Source: Gemmatimonadota bacterium | Lineage (GTDB): Bacteria; Latescibacterota; UBA2968; UBA8231 | DNA length: 64,000 bases | NCBI GenBank assembly: GCA_018660835.1 | Contig: JABJJN010000074.1 | Coordinates: forward strand, 186,001 to 250,000 | Direction of reading: 5' to 3' | Shown here: piece by piece, positions 43,899-52,265 of the stretch | Layout: every line of letters starts with the position of its first letter | Numbering within the stretch: the stretch's first letter is position 1 | The notes under the pieces: generated by a model | Seen by the model: only the letters and a program-made list of their open reading frames with translations | Databases searched by the model: none | Told to the model about the DNA's origin: nothing | Made by a program: the position numbers and the translations under genes

Positions 43899-45221
43899 TC
43901 AGCAAAACTCTCGCGACAAGACACCGATCACTTCATCGATGATCTCCATCGATTCCTCCACCTGCGCTTTTTCGATGGTCAGGGGTGGATAGAAACGAAT
44001 GTCATCGCCGCCGCCCCAATCTCTGGCTGTCATGCCCGTCACTGACAGACCTCGTTCCAGGCAAAGTTTCGTCGCCCGGCGCGCCATCTGGTCATCCGGG
44101 TCGAAGGGTGTCTTCGTCGCCGGATCCCGTAGCAATTCGATGCCAAGCAGTAGCCCCTTGCCGCGCACTTCACCGACACAGCCATGGTGTTGCAACCCAC
44201 ATGCGCGATCGAGTGCAAAGGCGCCGACCTGTGCGGAGCGCTCGACGATCTGTTCCTCTTCCATGATGTCGAGAACCTCCAGACCCACGGCTGCTGCGAC
44301 TGGATTGTTCACATAGGTGAAGATGTGGGCGAAGAAAGCCTGGTTCTGTGCGAAGGTATCGGCCATCTGCTCGCTGATCATCACACCTCCCAGCGGTATG
44401 TAGCCGCTGCTGGCGCCCTTGCCGAACACGAGCAGATCCGGCGTCGTCTCCCAGTGCTCGACGGCGAAGTGCCTTCCTGTGCGCCCGTAGCCGGTAATCA
44501 CTTCATCGGCGATGAACAAAACATCATATGCGTCACAGATTCGCCGGATTTCCTGGAAGTAGTCCTCTGTCGCCGGCACCGCAGCCATCCCCCCCATCAC
44601 CACCGGTTCGGCGATGAACGCCGCCACCGACTCAGGACCCTCGGCGAGGATCGCCTGCTCGAGTTCACGGGCGCACGACAGGTCACACGTTCCCTGGCAG
44701 CCCGGTGCTTGGCAGCGATAGGGATAACACGGCGAGATGTGGGGGAAATTCGCCAGCCATGGCTCGAAGGGATCACGCAACGACGGTACACCTGTGGCGG
44801 AGACGGCACCCATAGAACCCCCGTGATACCCACGCCAGCGGGCGATGACAATGTGCTTGTCTGGGTGGCCACGCAGCAGGTGATACTGCCGCGCCAACTT
44901 CAGGGCCGTCTCGACGCCCTCGGAACCGCCGGAGACAAAATACGTGTGGTTGAGTCCGGCGGGCGCGATCTCCACGACTCGCTCGGCCAACTCCATGGCG
45001 GGCCGATTCGTAAAGGCAGAGGAGAAGCAGTATGCCAATTCACCGGCCTGGTGGGCCATGGCCTGGGCGATCCGTCGCCGACCATGACCCAGGGTCACAT
45101 TGCCGGCGCCAGAGGTGCCATCGATGTATCGTCGTCCCTCGCTATCGAACAGATAGACCCCGTCTCCCCGTTCGATGACCGGGTACTCAAAGGTCTGATC
45201 TCGCTTGAAGAGTCGACTCAT
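43899..45221 (-). CDS. Class III pyridoxal-phosphate aminotransferase
   Basis: The 440-residue enzyme has the class III signature LFIADEVITGYGRTG with D239, and the PLP lysine K268 in VFGKGASSGYIPLGG. GSEGVETALKLARQYH binds the phosphate. A cysteine-rich insert (C165, C170, C175, C179, C183) lies before the large-domain strand and may bind a metal. It follows the PhyH gene by 9 bases and precedes the sialidase with no gap. An amino-sugar or omega-amino-acid substrate is possible. Confidence 0.9.
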   Translation of the reverse strand: MSRLFKRDQTFEYPVIERGDGVYLFDSEGRRYIDGTSGAGNVTLGHGRRRIAQAMAHQAGELAYCFSSAFTNRPAMELAERVVEIAPAGLNHTYFVSGGSEGVETALKLARQYHLLRGHPDKHIVIARWRGYHGGSMGAVSATGVPSLRDPFEPWLANFPHISPCYPYRCQAPGCQGTCDLSCARELEQAILAEGPESVAAFIAEPVVMGGMAAVPATEDYFQEIRRICDAYDVLFIADEVITGYGRTGRHFAVEHWETTPDLLVFGKGASSGYIPLGGVMISEQMADTFAQNQAFFAHIFTYVNNPVAAAVGLEVLDIMEEEQIVERSAQVGAFALDRACGLQHHGCVGEVRGKGLLLGIELLRDPATKTPFDPDDQMARRATKLCLERGLSVTGMTARDWGGGDDIRFYPPLTIEKAQVEESMEIIDEVIGVLSREFC

Positions 45222-45230
45222 GGCGTCACG

Positions 45231-46031
45231 TCAGTCTCCTGCCGGTTCCAGCACGATGGGATTTTCCGCGTCGCCCATACGCTTGCGCTCGGCGCCCCAG
45301 TTGGCGGCGGTGCCATTCCAGTAACGAGTGTCGGCGGGGGAGTACGAAAACAGATAAGACCAGCGCGACTTGTCCGTGCTATTAGGTGGACCACCATGGA
45401 CCATATAGCCGTGATGCACGGTGCAGTCACCCGGCTGATAGTGCTGCGGCGGCGACATTTCCAGCTCGCTTGTCAGATTCGGAAACTGCTCGAGCAGATC
45501 ACCCTTGTTGTCATTGAAGACCGAACCAAGAGGTCCTTCACGATGTGAGTGGCTGACGAAGCGCATCGCCCCCATCTCCGGCGTCACTTCCTCCAACGCG
45601 AGCCAGAACTGCAGTTCCCCGACGCGATCAGAGCCGTGCTCGGCCGAGTCCTGGTGGTAGGTGGATCCTGCAGCGCCCGGCGGCTTGTGCACATGCATGT
45701 CGATGCGGTAGCGCAGCGGCAGATCCACACCCTTGAGGCGCTTTCTGTTCACCATTCGCATCGCATTGCGTGACATCCGCTCGCTGAACATGAACGATCG
45801 GTAGGGCTCCGCGTCATCTGTCAGCGCCAGGTGAACGTGCGGTGTGTCGGATCCCGCCTCTTTCTGACGTTCCGTGTGCTCCTTACCGACGCGCTGCAGT
45901 TGTGTCGCAAACGCCGGATCCACGAGCTGCTTCATCATGACCCAGCCGTATTCGTGGTAGAAGGCGACCTCCTCGTCTGTGACCTCTCGGAGGATGGCTT
46001 CGACCTCGCGCTCCGTCATTGCTTGTCCCAT
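45231..46031 (-). CDS. PhyH-family Fe(II)/2-oxoglutarate dioxygenase
   Basis: The start at 46031 has GGAG seven bases upstream and gives 266 residues; the longer frame to 46103 adds 24. The ferrous site is canonical: H126-Q-D128 (TYHQDSAEH) and a distal histidine in YMVHGGPPNST, with an Arg shortly after (KSRWSYLF). LQFWLALEEVTPEMGAM and FVSHSHREGP are typical PhyH strands. It heads the aminotransferase/sialidase operon and is divergent from the fucosidase across 147 bases. Substrate unknown. Confidence 0.86.
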   Translation of the reverse strand: MGQAMTEREVEAILREVTDEEVAFYHEYGWVMMKQLVDPAFATQLQRVGKEHTERQKEAGSDTPHVHLALTDDAEPYRSFMFSERMSRNAMRMVNRKRLKGVDLPLRYRIDMHVHKPPGAAGSTYHQDSAEHGSDRVGELQFWLALEEVTPEMGAMRFVSHSHREGPLGSVFNDNKGDLLEQFPNLTSELEMSPPQHYQPGDCTVHHGYMVHGGPPNSTDKSRWSYLFSYSPADTRYWNGTAANWGAERKRMGDAENPIVLEPAGD

Positions 46032-46178
46032 CACCTGGCTCCGCAGTTGTCGAATGGTGTAACTCTGACCAGTCGACAACATACGAAGGATGCTCTCGCA
46101 CACCAGACTCGTGATTATGTCTTTACTTCACCTTATTCGTTCCACGAGCACCACACATCACCGACCGACTCTGACCAC
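46032..46178. other. Divergent control region between the PhyH/sialidase operon and the fucosidase
   Basis: The 147 bases hold the start regions of both transcripts. An AT-rich patch (GTGATTATGTCTTTACTTC, about 46111-46129) could supply a CATAAT -10 toward the minus operon. No clear operator dyad was found. Shared control of sialidase and fucosidase genes would make sense, but rests on position only. Confidence 0.35.
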
Positions 46179-47603
46179 ATGAATCTGCCTTTACCCACCG
46201 CTCGTCAGCTCGCCTGGCACGAACTCGAGTATTACTGCTTCATCCATTTCACCACCAACACCTTCACCGACAAGGAGTGGGGTTACGGCGACGAGTCGCC
46301 CGCCATCTTCAACCCCACCGACTTCGACGCCGACTACATGGTAGCCGTCGTGCACGACGCCGGCATGAAGGGGCTGATTCTGACGTGCAAGCACCATGAC
46401 GGGTTCTGCCTGTGGCCCTCCAGGTATACGCAACACTCTGTGGCCAACAGTCCCTGGAAGCACGGGCAAGGAGATGTGGTCCGCGAGCTGTCGGATGCCT
46501 GTCGCCAGCGAGGGATCAAGTTCGGCGTCTACCTGTCGCCCTGGGATCGGAATCATGTCGGCTACGGAACACCCGCGTACATCGAATACTTCCGCAACCA
46601 GTTGCACGAGCTGACCACCGACTACGGCGACATCTTCGAGGTCTGGTTCGATGGCGCCAATGGCGGTGACGGATACTACGGCGGGGCCAATGAGACACGT
46701 AGCATCGACCGGACGACATACTACGATTGGCCCAACACACGACAGATCGTGCGCGACAACCAGCCGGATGCCGTCATGTTCAGCGATGCCGGCCCCGATG
46801 TGCGCTGGGTGGGCAACGAGAAAGGGATCGCCGGCGATCCTTGCTGGTCAACGATCAACGCAGATCTTGTGTTCCCCGGTATTGATCCGGCGTCTTTCGA
46901 GACACGACTTACCGGTGACATGGTTGGTGCCTGGGACTCGCCGACGGCACTGCTCAACGGCGGCGATCGCGAGGGAAGCAGCTGGCTGCCGGCAGAGGCA
47001 GATGTCTCCATCCGCCCGGGATGGTTCTTCCACGAGTCACAGAATGACCAGGTCCGCACGCCCGAGAATCTCTTCGATCTGTATTTGAAATCGGTCGGGC
47101 GTGGCACGTCGCTGCTGCTCAATCTGCCACCGGACCGACGCGGCCGCATCCATGAGAAGGACCAGGAGTCGCTCATGGAGTTCAAGGCACTGCGGCAAGG
47201 GATGTTTGCATCCAATTGCATCGGTGCAGCCACAGTGCATGCCGATTCGGGGCGCGTCGAGGATCTATGGGGAGAGACTACGTGGTTGCAGTCCGCAAGC
47301 GACGACCTCACCCTGACCTGCACCTTTGCCGAGCCCCAGTGTGTCGGGATCGTCGGTGTGCGCGAGCAGATTCACCTGGGCCAGCGAATCGATAGCTGGT
47401 CCATCGAAGTGCTCACAGATGAGGCGTGGCATGTAGTCCAGCAGGGGGAGGCCATCGGCAACCGCCGGTTGATCGACATCGGCAATAGAGACGTAGACGG
47501 CGTGCGGCTTCGCCTCACCGGCCGGGCGGCGCCCGCCATTGGTGAACTGGCTCTCTATCGCATTCCCATCAACCCGTCACCATCGACGTCGTCGTCTGAG
47601 TAG
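46179..47603 (+). CDS. Alpha-L-fucosidase (GH29)
   Basis: The ATG at 46179 starts the GH29 domain (LAWHELEYYCFIHFTTNTFTD); the open frame extends far upstream without homology. The protein has 474 residues. Hallmarks are LTCKHHDGFCLWPS (68-81), FGVYLSPWDRN, and the nucleophile D158 in FEVWFDGANGG. A C-terminal beta-sandwich follows the barrel. There is no signal peptide, which fits cleavage of imported fucosides. A divergent neighbour operon carries a sialidase, pointing to degradation of host-like glycans. Confidence 0.92.
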   Translation: MNLPLPTARQLAWHELEYYCFIHFTTNTFTDKEWGYGDESPAIFNPTDFDADYMVAVVHDAGMKGLILTCKHHDGFCLWPSRYTQHSVANSPWKHGQGDVVRELSDACRQRGIKFGVYLSPWDRNHVGYGTPAYIEYFRNQLHELTTDYGDIFEVWFDGANGGDGYYGGANETRSIDRTTYYDWPNTRQIVRDNQPDAVMFSDAGPDVRWVGNEKGIAGDPCWSTINADLVFPGIDPASFETRLTGDMVGAWDSPTALLNGGDREGSSWLPAEADVSIRPGWFFHESQNDQVRTPENLFDLYLKSVGRGTSLLLNLPPDRRGRIHEKDQESLMEFKALRQGMFASNCIGAATVHADSGRVEDLWGETTWLQSASDDLTLTCTFAEPQCVGIVGVREQIHLGQRIDSWSIEVLTDEAWHVVQQGEAIGNRRLIDIGNRDVDGVRLRLTGRAAPAIGELALYRIPINPSPSTSSSE

Positions 47604-47686
47604 GGCATCTTCTGTATATTTCTATTCGGACCTGAATATCCTTTTATGCCCCGCCACACTGGCGGACCACCCATGACAGGAGACAG

Positions 47687-48844
47687 ATGACAAATCGCGA
47701 GCGGGCACTGGCCGTCCTCAGGTATCAGCCCTACGACCGGCTGCCCCTTGTCCATTTCGGCTTCTGGTCAGGTCAGACGTTGCAGAAGTGGGCCGCCGAG
47801 GGCCACCTGCCTGTCGCGGAGGCTGACGCCTGGTCCGACGGCAACGAAGTGGACGCGATCATCTCCGAGCGTCTGGGCTTCGATCTCAACTGGCAGAGCA
47901 TGTTCATCGCCTCCCATCGTCTCCATCCCGGTTTCCAGTCCAGAGTCGTCGAGGAATTTGAGGACGGTTCAAAACACGTACTCAGTGGCAATGGCGTCGT
48001 CGTTGTGCAGCGCCCTGAGGCCGGTTCCATTCCCGCTGAAATCGATCACCTGCTGAAGGATCGTAGCTCGTGGGAGCAACACTACCGCCACCGCCTTGAA
48101 TGGTCCCAGGAGCGTGTCACCAGCGCCATCGTGTGCCGCGACGGGCAGAGCGTGCGCTTTGATGAGGGTGGCCTCGAAATCCTGCGCGCCGCTGACTGGG
48201 ACACGCCATATGGCCTGCACTGCGGCAGCCTTTTCGGTCAGATCCGAGACGTCTTGGGATTGACGGGATCAGCCTATCTACTGGCCGACGACGAGGCCCT
48301 GTTCGATGAGATCGTGCAAGTCGTCGGTGACATCTGTTTCCGCAATGTCGAGTACATCCTGCAGACGGGCGCCCGATTTGATTTCGCCCATTTCTGGGAG
48401 GACATCTGCTTCAAGAATGGTCCCCTGATCGTTCCCTCTGTGTTCGCCGCCAAAGTCGGCCCTCAGTACAGACGAATCACCAGCCTGCTGAGTGACTACG
48501 GCATCGACATCGTGTCCCTCGATAGCGACGGCCTCATCGACACGCTGGTTCCCATCTGGCTGGAGAATGGTGTCAACACCATGTTTCCCATCGAGGTTGG
48601 TACGTGGGAAGCAAGCATCCAGCCTTGGCGCGAGTTGTACGGTAAGCAGATACGCGGCGTGGGGGGCATGAACAAGAATGTCTTCGCCCGTGACCGCGCC
48701 GCGGTAGATGCTGAGATCCAGCGCTTGCGGCCCCTCGTCGATCTCGGCGGCTTCCTGCCCTGTCCCGATCACCGGATCGCCCCTGACGGCGAGTGGGAAC
48801 TGGTGCGCTACTACTGCGCCCGCATGCGCGAGGTGTTCGGCTGA
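47687..48844 (+). CDS. Uroporphyrinogen decarboxylase-like protein, member 1
   Basis: The 385-residue protein has the URO-D/MtaA fold start NRERALAVLRYQPYDRLPLVHF. AGGAG lies a few bases upstream. The late strand at the MtaA zinc position reads SLDSDGLIDTLVP, so the His of the His-X-Cys pair is Asp here and the Cys is also Asp. It therefore cannot bind zinc in the MtaA way. Decarboxylation of uroporphyrinogen is not implied; corrinoid- or folate-linked methyl transfer is the other known family activity. First gene of the plus arm of the URO-D cluster. Confidence 0.82.
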   Translation: MTNRERALAVLRYQPYDRLPLVHFGFWSGQTLQKWAAEGHLPVAEADAWSDGNEVDAIISERLGFDLNWQSMFIASHRLHPGFQSRVVEEFEDGSKHVLSGNGVVVVQRPEAGSIPAEIDHLLKDRSSWEQHYRHRLEWSQERVTSAIVCRDGQSVRFDEGGLEILRAADWDTPYGLHCGSLFGQIRDVLGLTGSAYLLADDEALFDEIVQVVGDICFRNVEYILQTGARFDFAHFWEDICFKNGPLIVPSVFAAKVGPQYRRITSLLSDYGIDIVSLDSDGLIDTLVPIWLENGVNTMFPIEVGTWEASIQPWRELYGKQIRGVGGMNKNVFARDRAAVDAEIQRLRPLVDLGGFLPCPDHRIAPDGEWELVRYYCARMREVFG

Positions 48845-48857
48845 ACACGCAATCTGC

Positions 48858-49784
48858 ATGCATGACTACGTGATCTTCCTCCATGCCATCGACACCCAGG
48901 GCCCAAGGCCTGCGGCCGTGATTCGCGACCACTGCGCCCACCTGGATCGCCTGGATGCAGCGGGACGCCTGATCGCGGCGGGCCCCTTTGCCGACTCGGA
49001 GGCCGGTGGCTTGATCGTAGGCAGCTTCCCAGACTCGGAGCAGGCTCTCGAATTCGCCCAGACAGATCCCTTCGTCAAAGGTGGTTACAGCCGGGCACAG
49101 GTCCGACGGTGGGAATGGAGCTATCCGGAGAACGGCCATCTTGGCATTGTCGATCCCTTCCCGGGTAGCCATCCACGTTTCCTCCGCAGCCTCCATCTAC
49201 GCGCCACGACCAGGCATTTCTCCCCGCGCCCCGTCACACGCGAGTTGGTTGAACTGCTGGTCGCCGCCGCCCTCGCCGCCCCATCGGAGTTTAACCTCCA
49301 ACCCTGGCGACCCATTGTCTGCCACAGCTCGACGGATCGTCAGCGCCTGCAGGGGTGTTGCCTCAACCAGGCACAGGTCAGCAATGCAGGTCTTGCTGTC
49401 GTGTGTGCAGTCGATCCCGACGTATTCGAAGATCAGGCGCCGCGGGCGGCGGACGAACTCATCCTCCACGGACAGCGATCACCCGAGCAACGCGATGAGA
49501 CGATCGCTTACATCCGCTCCTGCTTCGTGAATCCACAGGACAGTGCGATCCGCAACGGCACCATCTTCGCACACCAACTGCTGCTGGCCGGACTCAGCCA
49601 GGGCCTTGCAGGCTTCTGGCTGGGTGGTTTCGATCAGGGCGCCCTCCGGGCAGAGTTCAGCCTGCCGACGAGGGCCGTCATCGCCGGTGTCATCGGCCTT
49701 GGGTGGCCGGCGAAACGGAACCAACCACGCCCACGGCAGACGATGGAGCAGCTTGTTGGCTGGGGACATTGGCCTGGCGCCTGA
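48858..49784 (+). CDS. YCII-domain/nitroreductase fusion
   Basis: The ATG at 48858 is 13 bases after the URO-D stop; the frame extends upstream inside that gene without domain content. The protein has 308 residues in two parts. Residues 1-95 are a YCII-like domain (VIFLHAIDTQ, HCAHLDRLDAAGRLIAAGPF, TDPFVKGGYSRAQVRRWEW). From about 115 follows a nitroreductase: TRHFSPRPVTRELVELLVAAALAAPS, then AHQLLLAGLSQGLAGFWLGGF and VIGLGWPAKR. The flavin enzyme may act on an electrophile handled by the YCII part. The shape of the fusion is uncommon to my knowledge. Confidence 0.8.
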   Translation: MHDYVIFLHAIDTQGPRPAAVIRDHCAHLDRLDAAGRLIAAGPFADSEAGGLIVGSFPDSEQALEFAQTDPFVKGGYSRAQVRRWEWSYPENGHLGIVDPFPGSHPRFLRSLHLRATTRHFSPRPVTRELVELLVAAALAAPSEFNLQPWRPIVCHSSTDRQRLQGCCLNQAQVSNAGLAVVCAVDPDVFEDQAPRAADELILHGQRSPEQRDETIAYIRSCFVNPQDSAIRNGTIFAHQLLLAGLSQGLAGFWLGGFDQGALRAEFSLPTRAVIAGVIGLGWPAKRNQPRPRQTMEQLVGWGHWPGA

Positions 49785-49799
49785 CGACGGAGGAGTAAC

Positions 49800-51140
49800 A
49801 TGACCACACTGCTACAAGACAAGCACCACATACTGCCCGCCGCCGAACTGACCGAAGCCGTTCAGGACGCCCGCAACCGCACGCTGGCTCTGGTGGCCGA
49901 TCTGAGTGACAGCAGGCTGTCGGTGCCGTTGATCGAAACCGTCAACCCCTTCCTTTGGGAACTTGGACATACGGCCTTCTTCTACGAGGCATGCCTGTTG
50001 CGGACCCTCGATGGGATTAGACCGCTGATGACGGGCGCCGATGATCTGTACAACTCCTTCACCGTCGAGCATGATAGCCGCTGGGGGCTCGCACTGCCGA
50101 CGCGCGACGGCACACTTCAATACATGGCGCAGGTGCATCAGCTCGTCCTGGCGCGTCTGGACGGGGCCCAACCGGATGCCGTTGACACCTATCTGAATCT
50201 GCTCGCCGTACTGCACGAAGACATGCATGGCGAAGCCTTCACATACATGCGGCAGACCCTCGAATATGTCGCGCCAGATCTGCAGGGACTGATCCAGCCG
50301 CTGCCAGCGGCGGATGTAGTCGGTGACGGTCCTCTGTGGGGCGATACCGAAATACCCGGTGGCGTGTATCAACTCGGTGCCGCGACACAGGATCCCTTCG
50401 TCTTCGACAATGAGAAGTGGGCCCATCCTGTGCAGGTAGAACCCTTCCACATGGCCCGCGCGCCGGTGACGAATGCCCAGTTCGCCGAGTTTGTTGAGGC
50501 GGGCGGCTATCAGCGACGCGACCTGTGGGATTACGAAGGCTGTGTATGGCTCAGCAAGACGGGCGCCCAACACCCGACCTACTGGTATCGCGGCGGTGGC
50601 GGCTGGCAACGACGTCACTTCGACCAACTCGTGCCGCTGGAGGAGCACGCACCCGCCGTCCACGTCAACTGGTTCGAAGCGGACGCCTACTGTACCTGGG
50701 CGGGTAGACGATTACCGACCGAGGCGGAGTGGGACATGGCGGCCAGTGCTGAACCAGGCGCAGACGGACACCGCGCCGAGGACAGACGACGTTACCCCTG
50801 GGGCCACGAGCCACCGACCGCCGACCGCGCCAATCTGGATTCGCGCGCGATGGGTTGTGTCGATGTCGGCGCCTTTGCCGCTGGCGACAGCGCCTACGGA
50901 TGTCGCCAGATGTTGGGCAACGTCTGGGAGTGGACGTCGACCCCTTTCTATCCTCTACCCGGCTACATCGTCGATTTCCCCTACAAGGAGTACTCCGCTC
51001 CCTGGTTCGGTTATCGCAAAGTGCTCAAGGGAGGTGCCTGGGCGACCCGCTCCCGATTGGCCAACAACAGATACAGGAACTTCTTCCCACCCCATCGAAA
51101 CGACGTCCTTGCTGGTTTTCGTACTTGCTCGAGCCGCTGA
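49800..51140 (+). CDS. EgtB/FGE-like non-haem iron oxygenase (DinB_2 plus formylglycine-generating domain)
   Basis: The 446-residue protein has a DinB-like helical N-terminus with the iron ligands of sulfoxide synthase EgtB: H57 (WELGHTAF) and H139xxxH143xE145 (LHEDMHGEAF). The C-terminal FGE-sulfatase domain includes PVTNAQFAEFV, RLPTEAEWDMAA, GNVWEWTSTPFYPLPGY, LKGGAWATRS and a final GFRTC. EgtB joins a thiol to a histidine betaine in ergothioneine synthesis, but no EgtD-type methyltransferase is present in the window, so a related sulfur-oxidative chemistry is possible. GGAGGAG precedes the ATG by four bases. Confidence 0.85.
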   Translation: MTTLLQDKHHILPAAELTEAVQDARNRTLALVADLSDSRLSVPLIETVNPFLWELGHTAFFYEACLLRTLDGIRPLMTGADDLYNSFTVEHDSRWGLALPTRDGTLQYMAQVHQLVLARLDGAQPDAVDTYLNLLAVLHEDMHGEAFTYMRQTLEYVAPDLQGLIQPLPAADVVGDGPLWGDTEIPGGVYQLGAATQDPFVFDNEKWAHPVQVEPFHMARAPVTNAQFAEFVEAGGYQRRDLWDYEGCVWLSKTGAQHPTYWYRGGGGWQRRHFDQLVPLEEHAPAVHVNWFEADAYCTWAGRRLPTEAEWDMAASAEPGADGHRAEDRRRYPWGHEPPTADRANLDSRAMGCVDVGAFAAGDSAYGCRQMLGNVWEWTSTPFYPLPGYIVDFPYKEYSAPWFGYRKVLKGGAWATRSRLANNRYRNFFPPHRNDVLAGFRTCSSR

Positions 51141-51156
51141 TGAGGGAGGAGACCAA

Positions 51157-52212
51157 ATGATGACCGAGCGTGAGAATCTGCTACGTGTCGTTCGCTTCGA
51201 ACGACCCGATTACATCCCCATGGTGTTCCACATCAACGCCGCCTGCTGGCACCATTATCCACTGCAAGCGCTGGAAGAGTTGATGGGTCAGCATCCAATG
51301 CTGTTCCCCGAGTTCGAAGCCTCGGCACGGCGCGTAGAGTTGACCAGCGACAGTCATGCCGAAGCGCGTCGCAGCTTCATCGACCCATGGGGCTGTACAC
51401 GGGACACAACGGAAGATGGAATCGCCACCCTCGTCACCCGACCTGCCCTTCCCAATTGGGACGACTGGCCCGACTTCCTCCCCCCCGATCCGGCCACCAG
51501 TTCAGGCGTGGGACCGATCGACTGGCAGCAGGTCGAGGCCGGGTTTGCAGCCGCCATCGACGCAGGACGACTCGCCCGCGGCGGCCTGCAGCACGGCCAC
51601 ACCTTCCTTACCCTCAGCGACATTCGCAGCTATGAGGCACTGATGTATGACATGGCCGACGAGGAGTCGCGGCTGTGGGAGCTCATCGATATGGTGGAGA
51701 CCTTCAACGCCGAGTCGGTTCGCCGTTACGTGCAGGCCGGCGCCGAATGGATGGGCTATGCCGACGATCTGGGGATGCAAGAGGGACCGATGGTGTCGCC
51801 AGCACACTTCGAGAAATACCTGAAGCCGAGTTATGGTCGGCTGATCGCGCCGGCGCGAGATGCGGGCTGCATCATCCACATGCACTCGGATGGCGACATC
51901 CGGCAACTGGCAGATCACCTGCTGGAGGCGGGTGTCGAGGTCATCAACCTGCAAGATCTCGTCAACGGCATTGACTGGATCGAGGATCGACTCGCCGGTC
52001 GTGTCTGCATCGACCTGGATATCGATCGGCAGGCCATTACCCGCTTCGGCACACCAGAGCAAATCGATGCACTGGTGCGCGACGAAGTCGAACGACTGGG
52101 CTCACAAGAAGGCGGACTGATGATGATCTATGGATTGTATCCCGGTGTACCACTGGCCAATGCGGGTGCACTGATGGACGCCATGGAGCGCTACGCCACG
52201 CACTACAGCTGA
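51157..52212 (+). CDS. Uroporphyrinogen decarboxylase-like protein, member 2
   Basis: The ATG at 51157 has GGAGGA six bases upstream; the open frame continues upstream as a shadow of the EgtB gene. The 351-residue protein starts MMTERENLLRVVRFERPDYIP. At the MtaA zinc site it has MHSDG (His-X-Asp) and lacks the first Cys; VCIDLDID replaces the later Cys strand. It is 16 bases after the EgtB-like gene and the next URO-D gene follows by 53 bases. Confidence 0.84.
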   Translation: MMTERENLLRVVRFERPDYIPMVFHINAACWHHYPLQALEELMGQHPMLFPEFEASARRVELTSDSHAEARRSFIDPWGCTRDTTEDGIATLVTRPALPNWDDWPDFLPPDPATSSGVGPIDWQQVEAGFAAAIDAGRLARGGLQHGHTFLTLSDIRSYEALMYDMADEESRLWELIDMVETFNAESVRRYVQAGAEWMGYADDLGMQEGPMVSPAHFEKYLKPSYGRLIAPARDAGCIIHMHSDGDIRQLADHLLEAGVEVINLQDLVNGIDWIEDRLAGRVCIDLDIDRQAITRFGTPEQIDALVRDEVERLGSQEGGLMMIYGLYPGVPLANAGALMDAMERYATHYS

Positions 52213-52265
52213 GAGTGGATCGTATCACGGCATTTCTTCACGTCGGGTGATCGGGAGGTAGGACC

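Noticed and set aside
45831..46178. 116-codon N-terminal extension of the fucosidase frame
   Set aside because: It runs antisense through the start of the PhyH gene and shows no GH29 or signal-peptide features; the domain begins at 46179.
49800..51140. Formylglycine-generating enzyme for sulfatases
   Set aside because: The C-terminal domain matches the FGE fold, but the N-terminal DinB-like domain with the His triad points to the EgtB branch, and no sulfatase lies in the window.
50473..51156. Long upstream open frame in front of URO-D member 2
   Set aside because: It overlaps the EgtB-like gene in another frame, has no domain content and the real start at 51157 has a strong ribosome site.
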